Origin: Miniphocaeibacter sp964345925
Lineage (GTDB): Bacteria; Bacillota; Clostridia; Tissierellales; Peptoniphilaceae
NCBI GenBank assembly: GCA_964345925.1
Contig: CAYFSP010000032.1
Location: 1-18,654 of the forward strand
Direction of reading: 5' to 3'
Length of the DNA: 18,654 nt
The stretch's first letter is position 1; each line of letters starts with the position of its first letter. The notes beneath the pieces are model-generated. The model ran no database searches. It was not told where the DNA came from and worked only from the letters and a program-made list of their open reading frames with translations. Below, one piece after another: positions 7,923-14,936 of this stretch. The translations under genes were made by a program, and so were the position numbers.

Positions 7923-7975
7923 TAAAAAACACCCTATTGATTTTATTTTACAATAATTTTCAATTTAAGGTGCTT
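7923..7975 (-). terminator. Terminator of the ilvA-murE operon
   Basis: On the minus strand AAGCACC pairs with GGTGTTT (one G-U) and ATTGA with TCAAT farther in, followed by TTTTTTATA. The loop is long, so it is weaker than the others here. Confidence 0.6.
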
Positions 7976-7996
7976 CTATATTTCAATTATATATAA

Positions 7997-9460
7997 TTAT
8001 TTCTTTTCATTTAATGCTTTATTTATCTCTTCTATTTCGTAATAATATTCATCTATTCCATCTTTTCTTAAAAACTGCTCATTTCCTTTTCCAAGAAATA
8101 GAATTATATTATTTTCATTTGCTAATTTAATAGCTTCCTTAACTGCTTCTCTTCTATCAGGAATAAATACATAATCTCCATTGTATTTATTTATCCCTTT
8201 AATTATGGACTTTGAAATATTTTCTACTGTATCAAAAATTTCATCATCCTTTGTAACTATGGAAAAATCTGCATATTTTCCAGCAACTTCACCTATGGCT
8301 TCTCTAGTTTCAACCGTTCTTGCACCTTGAACACCAAAAAGAACTATTATTTCCTTGTCAAAACTCTCTTTGGCAAAACTTAAAATCTTTTCAACGGCAT
8401 CTGGCGTATGGGCAAAATCTATTACTAGATTTAGTCCCTTATTATTTTTTACTACTTCGTATCTTCCTTCTGGACCTTTATAATGATTTATACCGTAGGC
8501 AATATCCTCTAGGCTAAGTCCCATTTCACATGATACAGCCATTGCAGCAATAGCATTATAAACATTAAAAGTTGCAGAAGTAGGCATATCCACCTTCACT
8601 TCTCCCCTTGGTGAAACAAAAACAAATTTTGTAGCGACAACTGACATTTCTATATCCTTTGCCATATAGTCAGCTTTTTTATTTAAACTGTAGCTAAAAA
8701 CTTTTTTACCATCTTCCTTCAATTCATTATAAAGTCTTTTACCATATTCATCATCTATATTTATAATATTTGATTTTTCAGTCATGTAAAACAGTTTCTT
8801 CTTTGCTCTATAATATGACTCCATATTCTTATGAAGCTCTAAATGTTCCAATGTTAAATTAGTAAATACACCATAGTCAAAATCTACTCCCCTTACCCTA
8901 TTAAGTTCTAAAGCGTGGGAAGAAACTTCCATTACAATATTTTCTGTATTATCATCTAATAATTCTCTAAAGGTTTTTTGCAATAAATTCGCTTCAGGAG
9001 TTGTATTTCCCAAATATTTTATCTCGTCGTTTACTTTTAAACCTATACTCCCTAATGAAGCTGTTTTTCTTTTATTGTTATTTAAAATATTCTCTAACAT
9101 AAATGTAATTGTAGTCTTACCATTTGTACCAGTAATTCCTACTATATTCATTTTTTTACTTGGATCTTCAAATATTATTGAAGATATATCCGCTAATGCA
9201 TCTCTCGTATTTGAAAGTTTAATATAAGTGATTTCGTCTAAATACCTATCCAAATCATTTTCGTGAAATATTACTTTGCTCCCATTTTCAATAGCATTAT
9301 CTATATATTTATGTCCATCTGTAACAAAACCCTTTATTGCTATAAAAGCCGTCTTATCATCTGCTTTCTTAGAATTCAAAGAAATATATTCTATATTGTA
9401 TGATAGATCTCCTTTTATATCCTCTGTTTCCAGATTTTTTAATAAATCACTTATTACCAT
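7997..9460 (-). CDS. murE: MurE-type Mur ligase (UDP-MurNAc-tripeptide synthetase) with altered third-residue pocket
   Basis: Cytoplasmic ATP-dependent ligase that adds the third stem-peptide residue to UDP-MurNAc-L-Ala-D-Glu. 487 residues, typical for MurE. Visible: P-loop GITGTNGKTT (108-117), nucleotide-sugar substrate motif NTTPEA (152-157), EVSSHALEL (178-186), TNLTLEHLELH (200-210), the likely carbamylated Lys220 in YRAKKKLF, and DFAHTPDA (348-355). The amino-acid-binding DNPR motif of diaminopimelate enzymes is absent; the aligned stretch reads TKDDEIFD (403-410). Other blocks also differ: GVQGART for GCGGDRD and GKGNE for GKGHE. So the usual diaminopimelate specificity should not be assumed; lysine, ornithine or another residue is possible. 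Its ribosome site AGGAGG overlaps the ilvA stop codon (8-bp gap), so it is co-transcribed with ilvA. Confidence 0.88.
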   Translation of the reverse strand: MVISDLLKNLETEDIKGDLSYNIEYISLNSKKADDKTAFIAIKGFVTDGHKYIDNAIENGSKVIFHENDLDRYLDEITYIKLSNTRDALADISSIIFEDPSKKMNIVGITGTNGKTTITFMLENILNNNKRKTASLGSIGLKVNDEIKYLGNTTPEANLLQKTFRELLDDNTENIVMEVSSHALELNRVRGVDFDYGVFTNLTLEHLELHKNMESYYRAKKKLFYMTEKSNIINIDDEYGKRLYNELKEDGKKVFSYSLNKKADYMAKDIEMSVVATKFVFVSPRGEVKVDMPTSATFNVYNAIAAMAVSCEMGLSLEDIAYGINHYKGPEGRYEVVKNNKGLNLVIDFAHTPDAVEKILSFAKESFDKEIIVLFGVQGARTVETREAIGEVAGKYADFSIVTKDDEIFDTVENISKSIIKGINKYNGDYVFIPDRREAVKEAIKLANENNIILFLGKGNEQFLRKDGIDEYYYEIEEINKALNEKK

Positions 9461-9468
9461 TAATCCTC

Positions 9469-10695
9469 CTAATTAGTCCTCTTTACTTTATAACCTTCGC
9501 TATAAAGTTTTTCAATAATATCATTAATATGGTCATGTCCATTGGATTCAACTTGAACTTGTAAAACAACATCTGTAAGTCTATCTACAGTTTTAAATTG
9601 GTCATGGGCTACTTCTACTACGTTTGCTCCAACCTCTGCTAAAATTCTTGAAATATTCAATAACTCCCCTGGTCTATCCGGTAAAAGTACAGTAAATCCA
9701 AATAATCTGCCCTTTGAAATTAAACCTTTTTGTACCATTGAAGCAATTGTAACCATGTCAATATTTCCACCACTTATAACACATGTTATTTTCTTATTCC
9801 AAACCTTTAGTTTCTTAGCTGCTGCAACTGACATTGCTCCTGATGATTCCGCCATCAATTTATGTGTTTCCATTATTTCAATGAAACTTTCCATTATTTC
9901 ATAATCGGAAACCGAGATTATTTCATCAACATATTCTCTAACAATATCATAAGTCATTTTACCTGGTTCTTTGACTGCAACACCATCTGCAATTGTATCT
10001 ACATTGGCAAGACAGATAATATGTCCATCCTCTATAGAACAAGTCATAGATTTTGCTCCTTCTGGTTCAACTCCTATAACTTTAATATTAGGGTTGATTT
10101 CCTTAGCAGCAATAGCAATACCTGCAACAAGTCCACCTCCACCAATTGGCACTATGATAATGTCCATATCAGGTACTTCTTTTAACACCTCTAATGCTAT
10201 TGTTCCCTGTCCTTCAATTACATCTAAGTCATCAAATGGATGAATTAATTCCAAACCTTCCTCTTTGGACATTTCCAAAGCCTTATGAAAGGCTTCATCG
10301 AAGTTTTTACCATATAATAATACATCTACACCATATTTTCTTGTACCTTCAACCTTTATTAAAGGTGTTGTCGTTGGCATGACAATAGTTGCTTTAACTC
10401 CAGCTTCCTTTGCAGAGTATGCAACACCTTGAGCATGATTACCAGCTGAAGCCGTAATCAATCCCTTGTTTTTTTGTTCATCTGTTAATTTTGATATTTT
10501 ATTAAAGGCACCTCTAATTTTAAACGCACCTGTAACTTGTAAGTTTTCCGGTTTAATATAAATATCATTCCCAAAGCTCTTCGAAAAAGAATCGCTATAA
10601 ATTAATCTTGTTGGATTTGTAATTCCTTCCAACCTTTCTTTTGCAGACTTAAAGTCTAAATATTCTATGTACTGTTTTACATTATTACAGGTCAT
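9469..10695 (-). CDS. ilvA: Threonine ammonia-lyase (threonine dehydratase) with ACT domain
   Basis: PLP enzyme converting threonine to 2-oxobutanoate and ammonia. 408 residues, the shorter IlvA/TdcB type with one C-terminal ACT-like domain. PLP-binding Lys59 lies in TGAFKIRGA; the phosphate-binding loop is GGGGLVAGIA near 182-191; CVISGGN precedes the ACT domain, which starts near residue 330 with GFTVLLPDRPGELL. The ACT domain suggests allosteric control by an amino acid, though the ligand cannot be read from sequence. Start ATG follows AGGAGG; the promoter is at 10755-10783. Isoleucine biosynthesis or threonine catabolism are both possible, as no other branched-chain genes are here. It is paired with murE. 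Confidence 0.95.
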   Translation of the reverse strand: MTCNNVKQYIEYLDFKSAKERLEGITNPTRLIYSDSFSKSFGNDIYIKPENLQVTGAFKIRGAFNKISKLTDEQKNKGLITASAGNHAQGVAYSAKEAGVKATIVMPTTTPLIKVEGTRKYGVDVLLYGKNFDEAFHKALEMSKEEGLELIHPFDDLDVIEGQGTIALEVLKEVPDMDIIIVPIGGGGLVAGIAIAAKEINPNIKVIGVEPEGAKSMTCSIEDGHIICLANVDTIADGVAVKEPGKMTYDIVREYVDEIISVSDYEIMESFIEIMETHKLMAESSGAMSVAAAKKLKVWNKKITCVISGGNIDMVTIASMVQKGLISKGRLFGFTVLLPDRPGELLNISRILAEVGANVVEVAHDQFKTVDRLTDVVLQVQVESNGHDHINDIIEKLYSEGYKVKRTN

Positions 10696-10754
10696 TTTTG
10701 CCTCCTAAATTTAAATTTCTTAAATAATAATTATATCATAAATTAGCACATTAA

Positions 10755-10783
10755 AGTATATGTATTGATATTTACAATTTCAA
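10755..10783 (-). promoter_or_regulatory. Promoter of ilvA-murE
   Basis: On the minus strand -35 TTGAAA (10778-10783) and -10 TATACT (10755-10760) are separated by exactly 17 bp, placing the start of transcription about 50 bp before the ilvA ATG. Confidence 0.75.
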
Positions 10784-10808
10784 TATGAGTTAATATAAAA
10801 AATATGGG

Positions 10809-10814
10809 TATAAT
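10809..10814 (+). promoter_or_regulatory. -10 element of the glutaredoxin gene
   Basis: A perfect TATAAT lies 33 bp before the ATG. No convincing -35 is found at 16-18 bp upstream; the region is shared with the divergent ilvA promoter. Confidence 0.5.
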
Positions 10815-10846
10815 ATTAGAGAATAAAAAATTAAGGAGAGATTAAT

Positions 10847-11089
10847 ATGCCAAAATTAGAATATTATTATAAAAAAACATGTCCTTTCTGTTTAAAGGTT
10901 ACTAAATTTATTAACAAATATGATTTAAATGACAAAATTGAATTTAAGGACATTGAAGAAAAAGAAGAATATGTAAATGAGCTTGTAACTGTAGGTGGTT
11001 CTAAACAGGTTCCATGTCTTTTCATAGATGGAAAACCAATGTATGAATCAAGTGATATTATTGCTTATTTAAAAGAAAATTTTATTTAG
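10847..11089 (+). CDS. Glutaredoxin-like thiol oxidoreductase
   Basis: An 80-residue single-domain thioredoxin-fold protein. The redox-active CPFC motif is at 12-15, the cis-proline at Pro56 in KQVPCLF, and the C-terminal ESSDIIAYL (67-75) corresponds to the glutathione-binding region of glutaredoxins and GST N-terminal domains. It would reduce disulfides or mixed disulfides in the cytoplasm. Many anaerobes of this kind lack glutathione, so the natural partner thiol is uncertain. AAGGAGAG precedes the ATG at good spacing. The gene is alone on its strand, ending in a strong terminator. Confidence 0.92.
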   Translation: MPKLEYYYKKTCPFCLKVTKFINKYDLNDKIEFKDIEEKEEYVNELVTVGGSKQVPCLFIDGKPMYESSDIIAYLKENFI

Positions 11090-11091
11090 TT

Positions 11092-11122
11092 AAAAAGGAA
11101 TAATTTTATTATTCCTTTTTTT
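11092..11122 (+). terminator. Terminator of the glutaredoxin gene
   Basis: A perfect 13-bp stem (11092-11104 with 11108-11120) around a TTT loop ends in a T run. It separates the glutaredoxin transcript from the following tandem units. Confidence 0.88.
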
Positions 11123-11593
11123 ATATTTAGATGTTTAGATTATTATAATTGGGTATATATTAAATATAAATCATATATTTAGATTACAGTTACACCAACT
11201 AAATTAAAATATAATTAAATGTGGATTTTGTACGAGATGTCGTATATTATCTGAATTTTAATTATTTGTAACAACTAAATTATGGTTTATAAATATAATC
11301 TAAGGTTATTAAATATAATAGAGATTAATTAAAAATTTATTTGAGAAATGTAATTGGTTTACAAATTCAATTTATTTTAGAAAAAGTGATTTATGGTATA
11401 TTTAGCATTAGATGATTGAAGATTAGAGATTGAATATAAAAAAAAGAAGTAAAAGATTTCAGATTTAACCATATTTCATCAATAGTGAAAATTAGAATAG
11501 TTTGTATTAAGTAACGAAAATCAAGAAAAATAGTAAGCCAATTAATAGTAATAAGGTAGTAGAAGAAATAAAAAATTAAAAAAGTGAGGGACC

Positions 11594-11641
11594 ATGTTTA
11601 TGATAGAGCCTAAAACAGATCGTTGGTGTAACCGTAATTAA
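11594..11641 (+). CDS. Mini-ORF, Trp-Cys peptide, unit 1
   Basis: The 15-codon frame reads MFMIEPKTDRWCNRN and has a stop codon just upstream in frame. A GAGGG ribosome site (11586-11590) is 3 nt before the first ATG and 9 nt before the second, so the second ATG (13 residues) is probably the true start. Against the copy in unit 2 there are no indels, Glu, Pro, Lys, Trp, Cys and Asn are kept, and most changes after the second ATG are conservative (Ile/Met, Thr/Ser, Asp/Asn, Arg/His). This is the pattern of a translated peptide. The TAA runs directly into the terminator stem, as in leader peptides, but no gene follows to be controlled. Function unknown. Confidence 0.5.
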   Translation: MFMIEPKTDRWCNRN

Positions 11642-11681
11642 AAGGATTCTGAGTATAAAAAAACTTAAGAATCCTTTTTTT
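11640..11681 (+). terminator. Terminator of unit 1
   Basis: AAAAGGATTCT (11640-11650) pairs with AGAATCCTTTT (11668-11678), followed by a T run to 11681. The stem starts inside the mini-ORF stop codon. Confidence 0.85.
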
Positions 11682-12187
11682 ATTGTTTATTTAAAAATTT
11701 TCTAAATTTTTTTAAAATGATGTTTAGAATATTATTATTGGGTATATATGAAATATAAATCATTAGTTTAGTATATGGTTACATCAACTAAATTAAGAAA
11801 TATAGTTAAATGTGGATTTTGTACGAGATGTCGTATATTATCTGAATTTTAATTATTTGTAATAACTAGACTTTGGTTTATGAATATAATCTAAGGTTAT
11901 TAAATATAACAGAGATTAATTAAAAAAATTGGTTTGGATAATAAATCGATTTAACGGATTAAATCCAGCAACTAATTATATTGATTTACAGTTAGTTTAA
12001 ATGATGCTGAAAATATAAATTTTGGAAGTTGATGTTTATTAATTTTTAAACTGTAGATTGATGATTTAAAAATTAGGTAAAGGATTGGATTTAACAACTA
12101 GCAATAAATTATAGCTAGTCAAATCGATTAAAATCAGTTAATTTATCTAAATCGAAAAAGAAATAAAAATTTAAGAAGAGAGGGACG

Positions 12188-12235
12188 ATGTCTATGATGG
12201 AACCTAAATCAAATTGTTGGTGTAATCATAAATAA
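12188..12235 (+). CDS. Mini-ORF, Trp-Cys peptide, unit 2
   Basis: The frame reads MSMMEPKSNCWCNHK, behind a GAGAGGG ribosome site (12178-12184) that is better placed for the second ATG. It is the partner of the unit 1 peptide and has the shared core M-x-E-P-K-x-x-x-W-C-N. Here an extra Cys gives CWC. The peptide is hydrophilic, with no signal or membrane segment, so it is unlike type I toxins and exported pheromone precursors. The TAA overlaps the terminator stem. Confidence 0.5.
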   Translation: MSMMEPKSNCWCNHK

Positions 12236-12272
12236 AAGGGATTCGAAGTATAAAACTTATAGAATCCCTTTT
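12234..12272 (+). terminator. Terminator of unit 2, probably bidirectional
   Basis: AAAAGGGATTC (12234-12244) pairs with GAATCCCTTTT (12262-12272). Compared with unit 1 there is an added G-C pair with both arms changed together, so the stem is maintained. On the minus strand it ends in TTTTATTTAT and can serve the convergent membrane-protein gene. Confidence 0.8.
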
Positions 12273-12288
12273 ATTGTGTCTATTTTTA

Positions 12289-12903
12289 TTATTTTTGCAT
12301 CTTCTTTATTACATATGACATTATTGGCCCTGTTAATATTACAGATATAACCGTTCCTATTCCCCAAGATGCCCCTAGTAAAATCCCTGTCGCCATAAGC
12401 AATATATCCATTCCCCATCTACAATAAGTAAATGGTATCTTAACCTTTCTATGTAAAACAACAGACATACCGTCAATAGCTCCTGAGCCAAAATCTACAC
12501 CTATATAGTATCCCAACCCTATTGAAGTAATTACACATCCTATAACAATCATAAATACTTTTAATATAAAACTCATATTAATTATATTTAAGGGAGCCAA
12601 AATAAATACTCCAAAATCTATAAAGTATCCTGAACAGAAAGTCGCTAGTACAGTTCCTACATGTATTAAAGACCTATCTAAAAATAATAGTAATACTAAA
12701 AATAATATATTCGCTATAATTCCAGAAATTCCATAATTTAATTTAAAGAATACCGAAATCCCCTCTACTATTGTTGCAGCTGGAGTGCTTCCTTGCCCTG
12801 CATTAAACATAAATCCTATACCAATACCGGCTATTAAAAGCCCAAGTGCTATTTTAAATGTATTTATAATTTTATCTTTTATACTAATTTTATTTTTTTC
12901 CAT
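12289..12903 (-). CDS. YczE/YyaS/YitT-family membrane protein
   Basis: A 204-residue integral membrane protein with about six hydrophobic stretches: near residues 15-35, 55-75, 78-105, 110-135, 165-180 and 180-198. Family-like features are the GQGSTPA segment after the first helix, GVDFGSGAIDGM before a cytoplasmic-looking HRKVKIPF loop, and GIGTVISVILTGP near the end. Bacillus YczE belongs to this group and affects lipopeptide production, but no transport activity is established. ATG follows GGAGA. No strong promoter is evident upstream. It is monocistronic and convergent with the tandem RNA units. Confidence 0.82.
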   Translation of the reverse strand: MEKNKISIKDKIINTFKIALGLLIAGIGIGFMFNAGQGSTPAATIVEGISVFFKLNYGISGIIANILFLVLLLFLDRSLIHVGTVLATFCSGYFIDFGVFILAPLNIINMSFILKVFMIVIGCVITSIGLGYYIGVDFGSGAIDGMSVVLHRKVKIPFTYCRWGMDILLMATGILLGASWGIGTVISVILTGPIMSYVIKKMQK

Positions 12904-13065
12904 TATTTCTCCAATTAAAATCTTATGTTACAATTATATCTTATATTGTATAATAAAATATTATTTAATGATAGTTAAGTTATGTATCTAGACTTGTGTA
13001 ACTGATTTTAATTTTTCAATATAGTTATATTATGATCCACTTGTTACTTACCCTCCAGCTTAATC

Positions 13066-13169
13066 TACGTTATAAAGCAGACTGTTCTTACAAAACTCCT
13101 TCAAACTTTGGACAACAGGTTGCATTTAACATTCCACTATTTGCTTTACAAATAGGGATACGTTATAAA
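13066..13169. repeat. Unexplained intergenic segment bracketed by an 11-bp direct repeat
   Basis: TACGTTATAAA occurs at 13066-13076 and 13159-13169. Between them the DNA is less AT-rich than the surrounding gaps and contains a perfect hairpin CTATTTG/CAAATAG (13137-13143 and 13149-13155). Neither strand gives a convincing gene; the short open frames have no ribosome site. It may be the remnant of a small mobile element or a decayed gene end. Confidence 0.35.
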
Positions 13170-13172
13170 AAA

Positions 13173-13190
13173 AGATGCCCTAAGGCATCT
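13173..13190 (-). terminator. Terminator of the CWB2-SH3-3D gene
   Basis: On the minus strand AGATGCC pairs with GGCATCT around TTAG and is followed by TTTTTTATAA. It starts directly behind the stop codon of the gene. Confidence 0.88.
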
Positions 13191-13191
13191 A

Positions 13192-14748
13192 TTAGTTTAA
13201 TATATATAATTTTACAGTTTTTCTTCCCCATTCATAACATCTTGAAACTGAATCGAAATGAACGTCTATTTTATTTCCCTTTATTGCTCCACCTGTATCT
13301 CCAGCTATAGCATAACCATAACCTTCAACGTAAACCTTAGTTCCTAGTGGTATAACTCTTCTGTCAACTGCTATTACCATTGGATTTTTGCTTAAGTCTA
13401 TTCCACTTGCAGTTTTATTTGAAAGTCCTGCTTCATTTCTACTATAAGCAGTAGCAGTAACTGTCATAACTTTTGAATATGAAAATTCTTTGTCATTTCC
13501 GCTTACATTTGACTTATCTTTTTTGGGTTCGTCCTTTGCAACTTCTGTAGTGGATATGTAGCTATCACTTACATATGCTACCTTACCGTTATAATCAAAT
13601 TTTAACCAACCTTCTGATACAACACCTGTAACTTTATCACCTTTAGCTAAATTACCGATTACAGCACTGTTTGTTCCTGCACCAGCTCTTATATTTAAGC
13701 TTTGTGTTGCCCATCCAGTCTTTGCTATCTCTTCTATCTTTATAATATTTCCAGATGCATCTTTAATATCTACTTCGCCATTTGCTAAAACTTTTGCAAA
13801 ATCTCTAAAGTATGAATTTGAAATACTATTTGTAGATACGGAATATACTGTATTAACATTATTAATATTTTTTATTCCTTCACTTATAGTTGAATTATTA
13901 ACTAAAACGACTGGTGAATTTAATTTTGTTCCTAATGATGATGCCATTAAAGAATCTTGATCACTTGCTCCGTTTGCTATAACAATAGTATTTGAATTAC
14001 CAAATCTTTCCATTATTTTTAGAGAAGTTTCATATCTATTAGCACCTGCAATAGTATTTTCTTGTACTTTGCTAGAATCTTTTCCAGTTAATTCGTAGAT
14101 CTCTTTTTTAACTGCTTCTGAAACAGATCCATTTCCACCTATAAAGTAAATATTTGAATCTTTATTCTCTTCTAGATATTCTCTTGTTGATGTTGGTATG
14201 CTATTAGCCTTAACTAATAAAATACTCATATTATCTTTAACTGCTAATGGTGTAGCTGCTAATGAATCAGCAAAAGCTTCTCCATTTGTAATTATTATGT
14301 CTCTTTTGCCATTTAATTTACTAGCAATCTTAACTGCTGTGTCAAATCTGTCTTCTCCAGCAATTCTTCCTTTGTAGTTTTCAATTCCTGATACTACTGA
14401 ATCAGCTATAAAGTTTTCTCCGCCTATTGCGTAAACATTTTTTGCACTATTTATTATTTCTAATGAGCTCTCTGATAATTTTCCATTTTCAATAAAAACT
14501 ATAGCTCCATTAGTTTCACCTGATAATACTCCTCCTGGAATACCATCAATAAATTCTTCCGAACTCAATATATAAACATTTTCAGCAACTTTACTATTAA
14601 TTTTCGCTACCTGACTAACCGTACTTGAAAAACTATTATTATTTAAGCTTACAGCATTTAATCCTTCATTTGCTAAGCTTGGTGTAATTGACGTTAATAA
14701 CATAGTTCCCATTACTAGGCCAGATACAATCTTTTTCTTAATATTCAA
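13192..14748 (-). CDS. Secreted cell-wall-binding protein: CWB2 repeats, SH3 domain and 3D (lytic) domain
   Basis: 518 residues. The start is TTG at 14746-14748, supported by AAGGAGA 9 nt upstream and a following signal peptide (MNIKKK, hydrophobic core, cleavage near SLA-NEG, about 27). Residues about 57-325 hold three CWB2 repeats, with marks such as YAIGGENF, RIAGEDRFDTA, YFIGGNGSVS and TIAGANRYET; these anchor clostridial proteins to wall polymers. Residues about 343-400 form a bacterial SH3 domain (LNIRAGAGTNS, GWLKF, AYVSDSYI). Residues about 428-518 form a 3D domain with TATAYS, the conserved aspartates Asp462, Asp484 and Asp495, and IAGDTGGAIKG. 3D domains occur in YocH and RpfB-like enzymes that cleave peptidoglycan. 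YocH is a WalR target in Bacillus, and WalR-like boxes lie upstream here. Cleavage activity is inferred. Confidence 0.93.
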   Translation of the reverse strand: MNIKKKIVSGLVMGTMLLTSITPSLANEGLNAVSLNNNSFSSTVSQVAKINSKVAENVYILSSEEFIDGIPGGVLSGETNGAIVFIENGKLSESSLEIINSAKNVYAIGGENFIADSVVSGIENYKGRIAGEDRFDTAVKIASKLNGKRDIIITNGEAFADSLAATPLAVKDNMSILLVKANSIPTSTREYLEENKDSNIYFIGGNGSVSEAVKKEIYELTGKDSSKVQENTIAGANRYETSLKIMERFGNSNTIVIANGASDQDSLMASSLGTKLNSPVVLVNNSTISEGIKNINNVNTVYSVSTNSISNSYFRDFAKVLANGEVDIKDASGNIIKIEEIAKTGWATQSLNIRAGAGTNSAVIGNLAKGDKVTGVVSEGWLKFDYNGKVAYVSDSYISTTEVAKDEPKKDKSNVSGNDKEFSYSKVMTVTATAYSRNEAGLSNKTASGIDLSKNPMVIAVDRRVIPLGTKVYVEGYGYAIAGDTGGAIKGNKIDVHFDSVSRCYEWGRKTVKLYILN

Positions 14749-14768
14749 AATTGACTCTCCTTAATTTT

Positions 14769-14785
14769 TGTAACTAATTTGTAAC
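14769..14785 (+). promoter_or_regulatory. WalR-like box pair just upstream of the CWB2-SH3-3D gene
   Basis: TGTAAC-N5-TGTAAC with 11-bp spacing, on the plus strand, lies between the proximal promoter and the ribosome site of the minus-strand gene. A site downstream of a start of transcription would fit repression or fine control. Confidence 0.5.
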
Positions 14786-14805
14786 TATTTTTTACTACGT
14801 TACCT

Positions 14806-14834
14806 ATTTTAGCCCAATGAAATTTTGGTGTCAA
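14806..14834 (-). promoter_or_regulatory. Proximal promoter P1 of the CWB2-SH3-3D gene
   Basis: On the minus strand a perfect TTGACA (14829-14834) is separated by exactly 17 bp from TAAAAT (14806-14811). Transcription would start near 14799, leaving a leader of about 50 nt. Confidence 0.82.
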
Positions 14835-14936
14835 TTTAGATTGCAAAAAAATTTGTAAAAAACGGGTTTTTATCCTTTTTTCATAGTTTTTAGAGAAAAT
14901 ATTTATTTTTTGTAACTTTTAAATCCTTTTATAACC

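Larger units (their letters stand above)
11130..11681 (+). ncRNA. Candidate structured RNA, unit 1, carrying a 15-codon ORF
   Basis: Plus-strand orientation is chosen because the ribosome site, mini-ORF and terminator all face that way. Within the conserved 5' block, TACGAGATGTCGTA forms a 5-bp stem with a GATG loop, and ATAATC-TAAG-GTTAT a second small hairpin. In the middle, TTGA and TGTAA pair with TTACA and TCAA around ATTGGTTT. I could not place a convincing promoter; TATATT (11243-11248) is the best -10-like hexamer, with a poor -35. I do not recognise this as a named RNA family from memory. Confidence 0.45.
11130..12272 (+). repeat. Two tandem diverged ~590-bp units with conserved ends and unrelated middles
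   Basis: Unit 1 runs 11130-11681 and unit 2 runs 11719-12272, in direct orientation. Their first ~205 bp align closely (GATGTTTAGA... to GAGATTAATTAAAAA), including 57 bp of complete identity (11215-11271 and 11806-11862). The next ~240 bp do not align. The last ~100 bp align again and hold a 15-codon ORF and a terminator. No ordinary gene lies in this 1.2-kb stretch on either strand. The pattern suggests an old duplication with selection on both ends and free or replaced middles. Confidence 0.85.
11719..12272 (+). ncRNA. Candidate structured RNA, unit 2, carrying a 15-codon ORF
   Basis: It has the same 5' and 3' blocks as unit 1 but a different, visibly foldable middle. AACTAA pairs with TTAGTT inside CAGC/GCTG (about 11966-12009). 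AATTTTTAAA pairs perfectly with TTTAAAAATT (about 12041-12074). ACTAGC pairs with GCTAGT (about 12097-12119), flanked by GATTT/AAATC. Such nested inverted repeats are more than expected even in AT-rich DNA, though no energy calculation was done. It ends in its own terminator, convergent with the YczE/YitT-type gene. Confidence 0.45.

Noticed and set aside
9862..10243. Plus-strand open frames opposite ilvA
   Set aside because: No ribosome sites, no family features, and they are exactly antisense to a well-supported gene.
11594..12235. Type I toxin interpretation of the mini-ORFs
   Set aside because: The peptides are short, hydrophilic and without a membrane-spanning stretch, and no antisense RNA promoter is evident.
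11594..12272. Amino-acid attenuator (Trp/Cys leader) controlling a downstream gene
   Set aside because: Unit 1 leads only to unit 2, and unit 2 faces a convergent gene, so no plus-strand target gene exists within reach.
13032..13310. 92-codon plus-strand frame after the membrane-protein gene
   Set aside because: It runs through the terminator and into the end of the 3D gene on the other strand, has no ribosome site and no recognisable domain.
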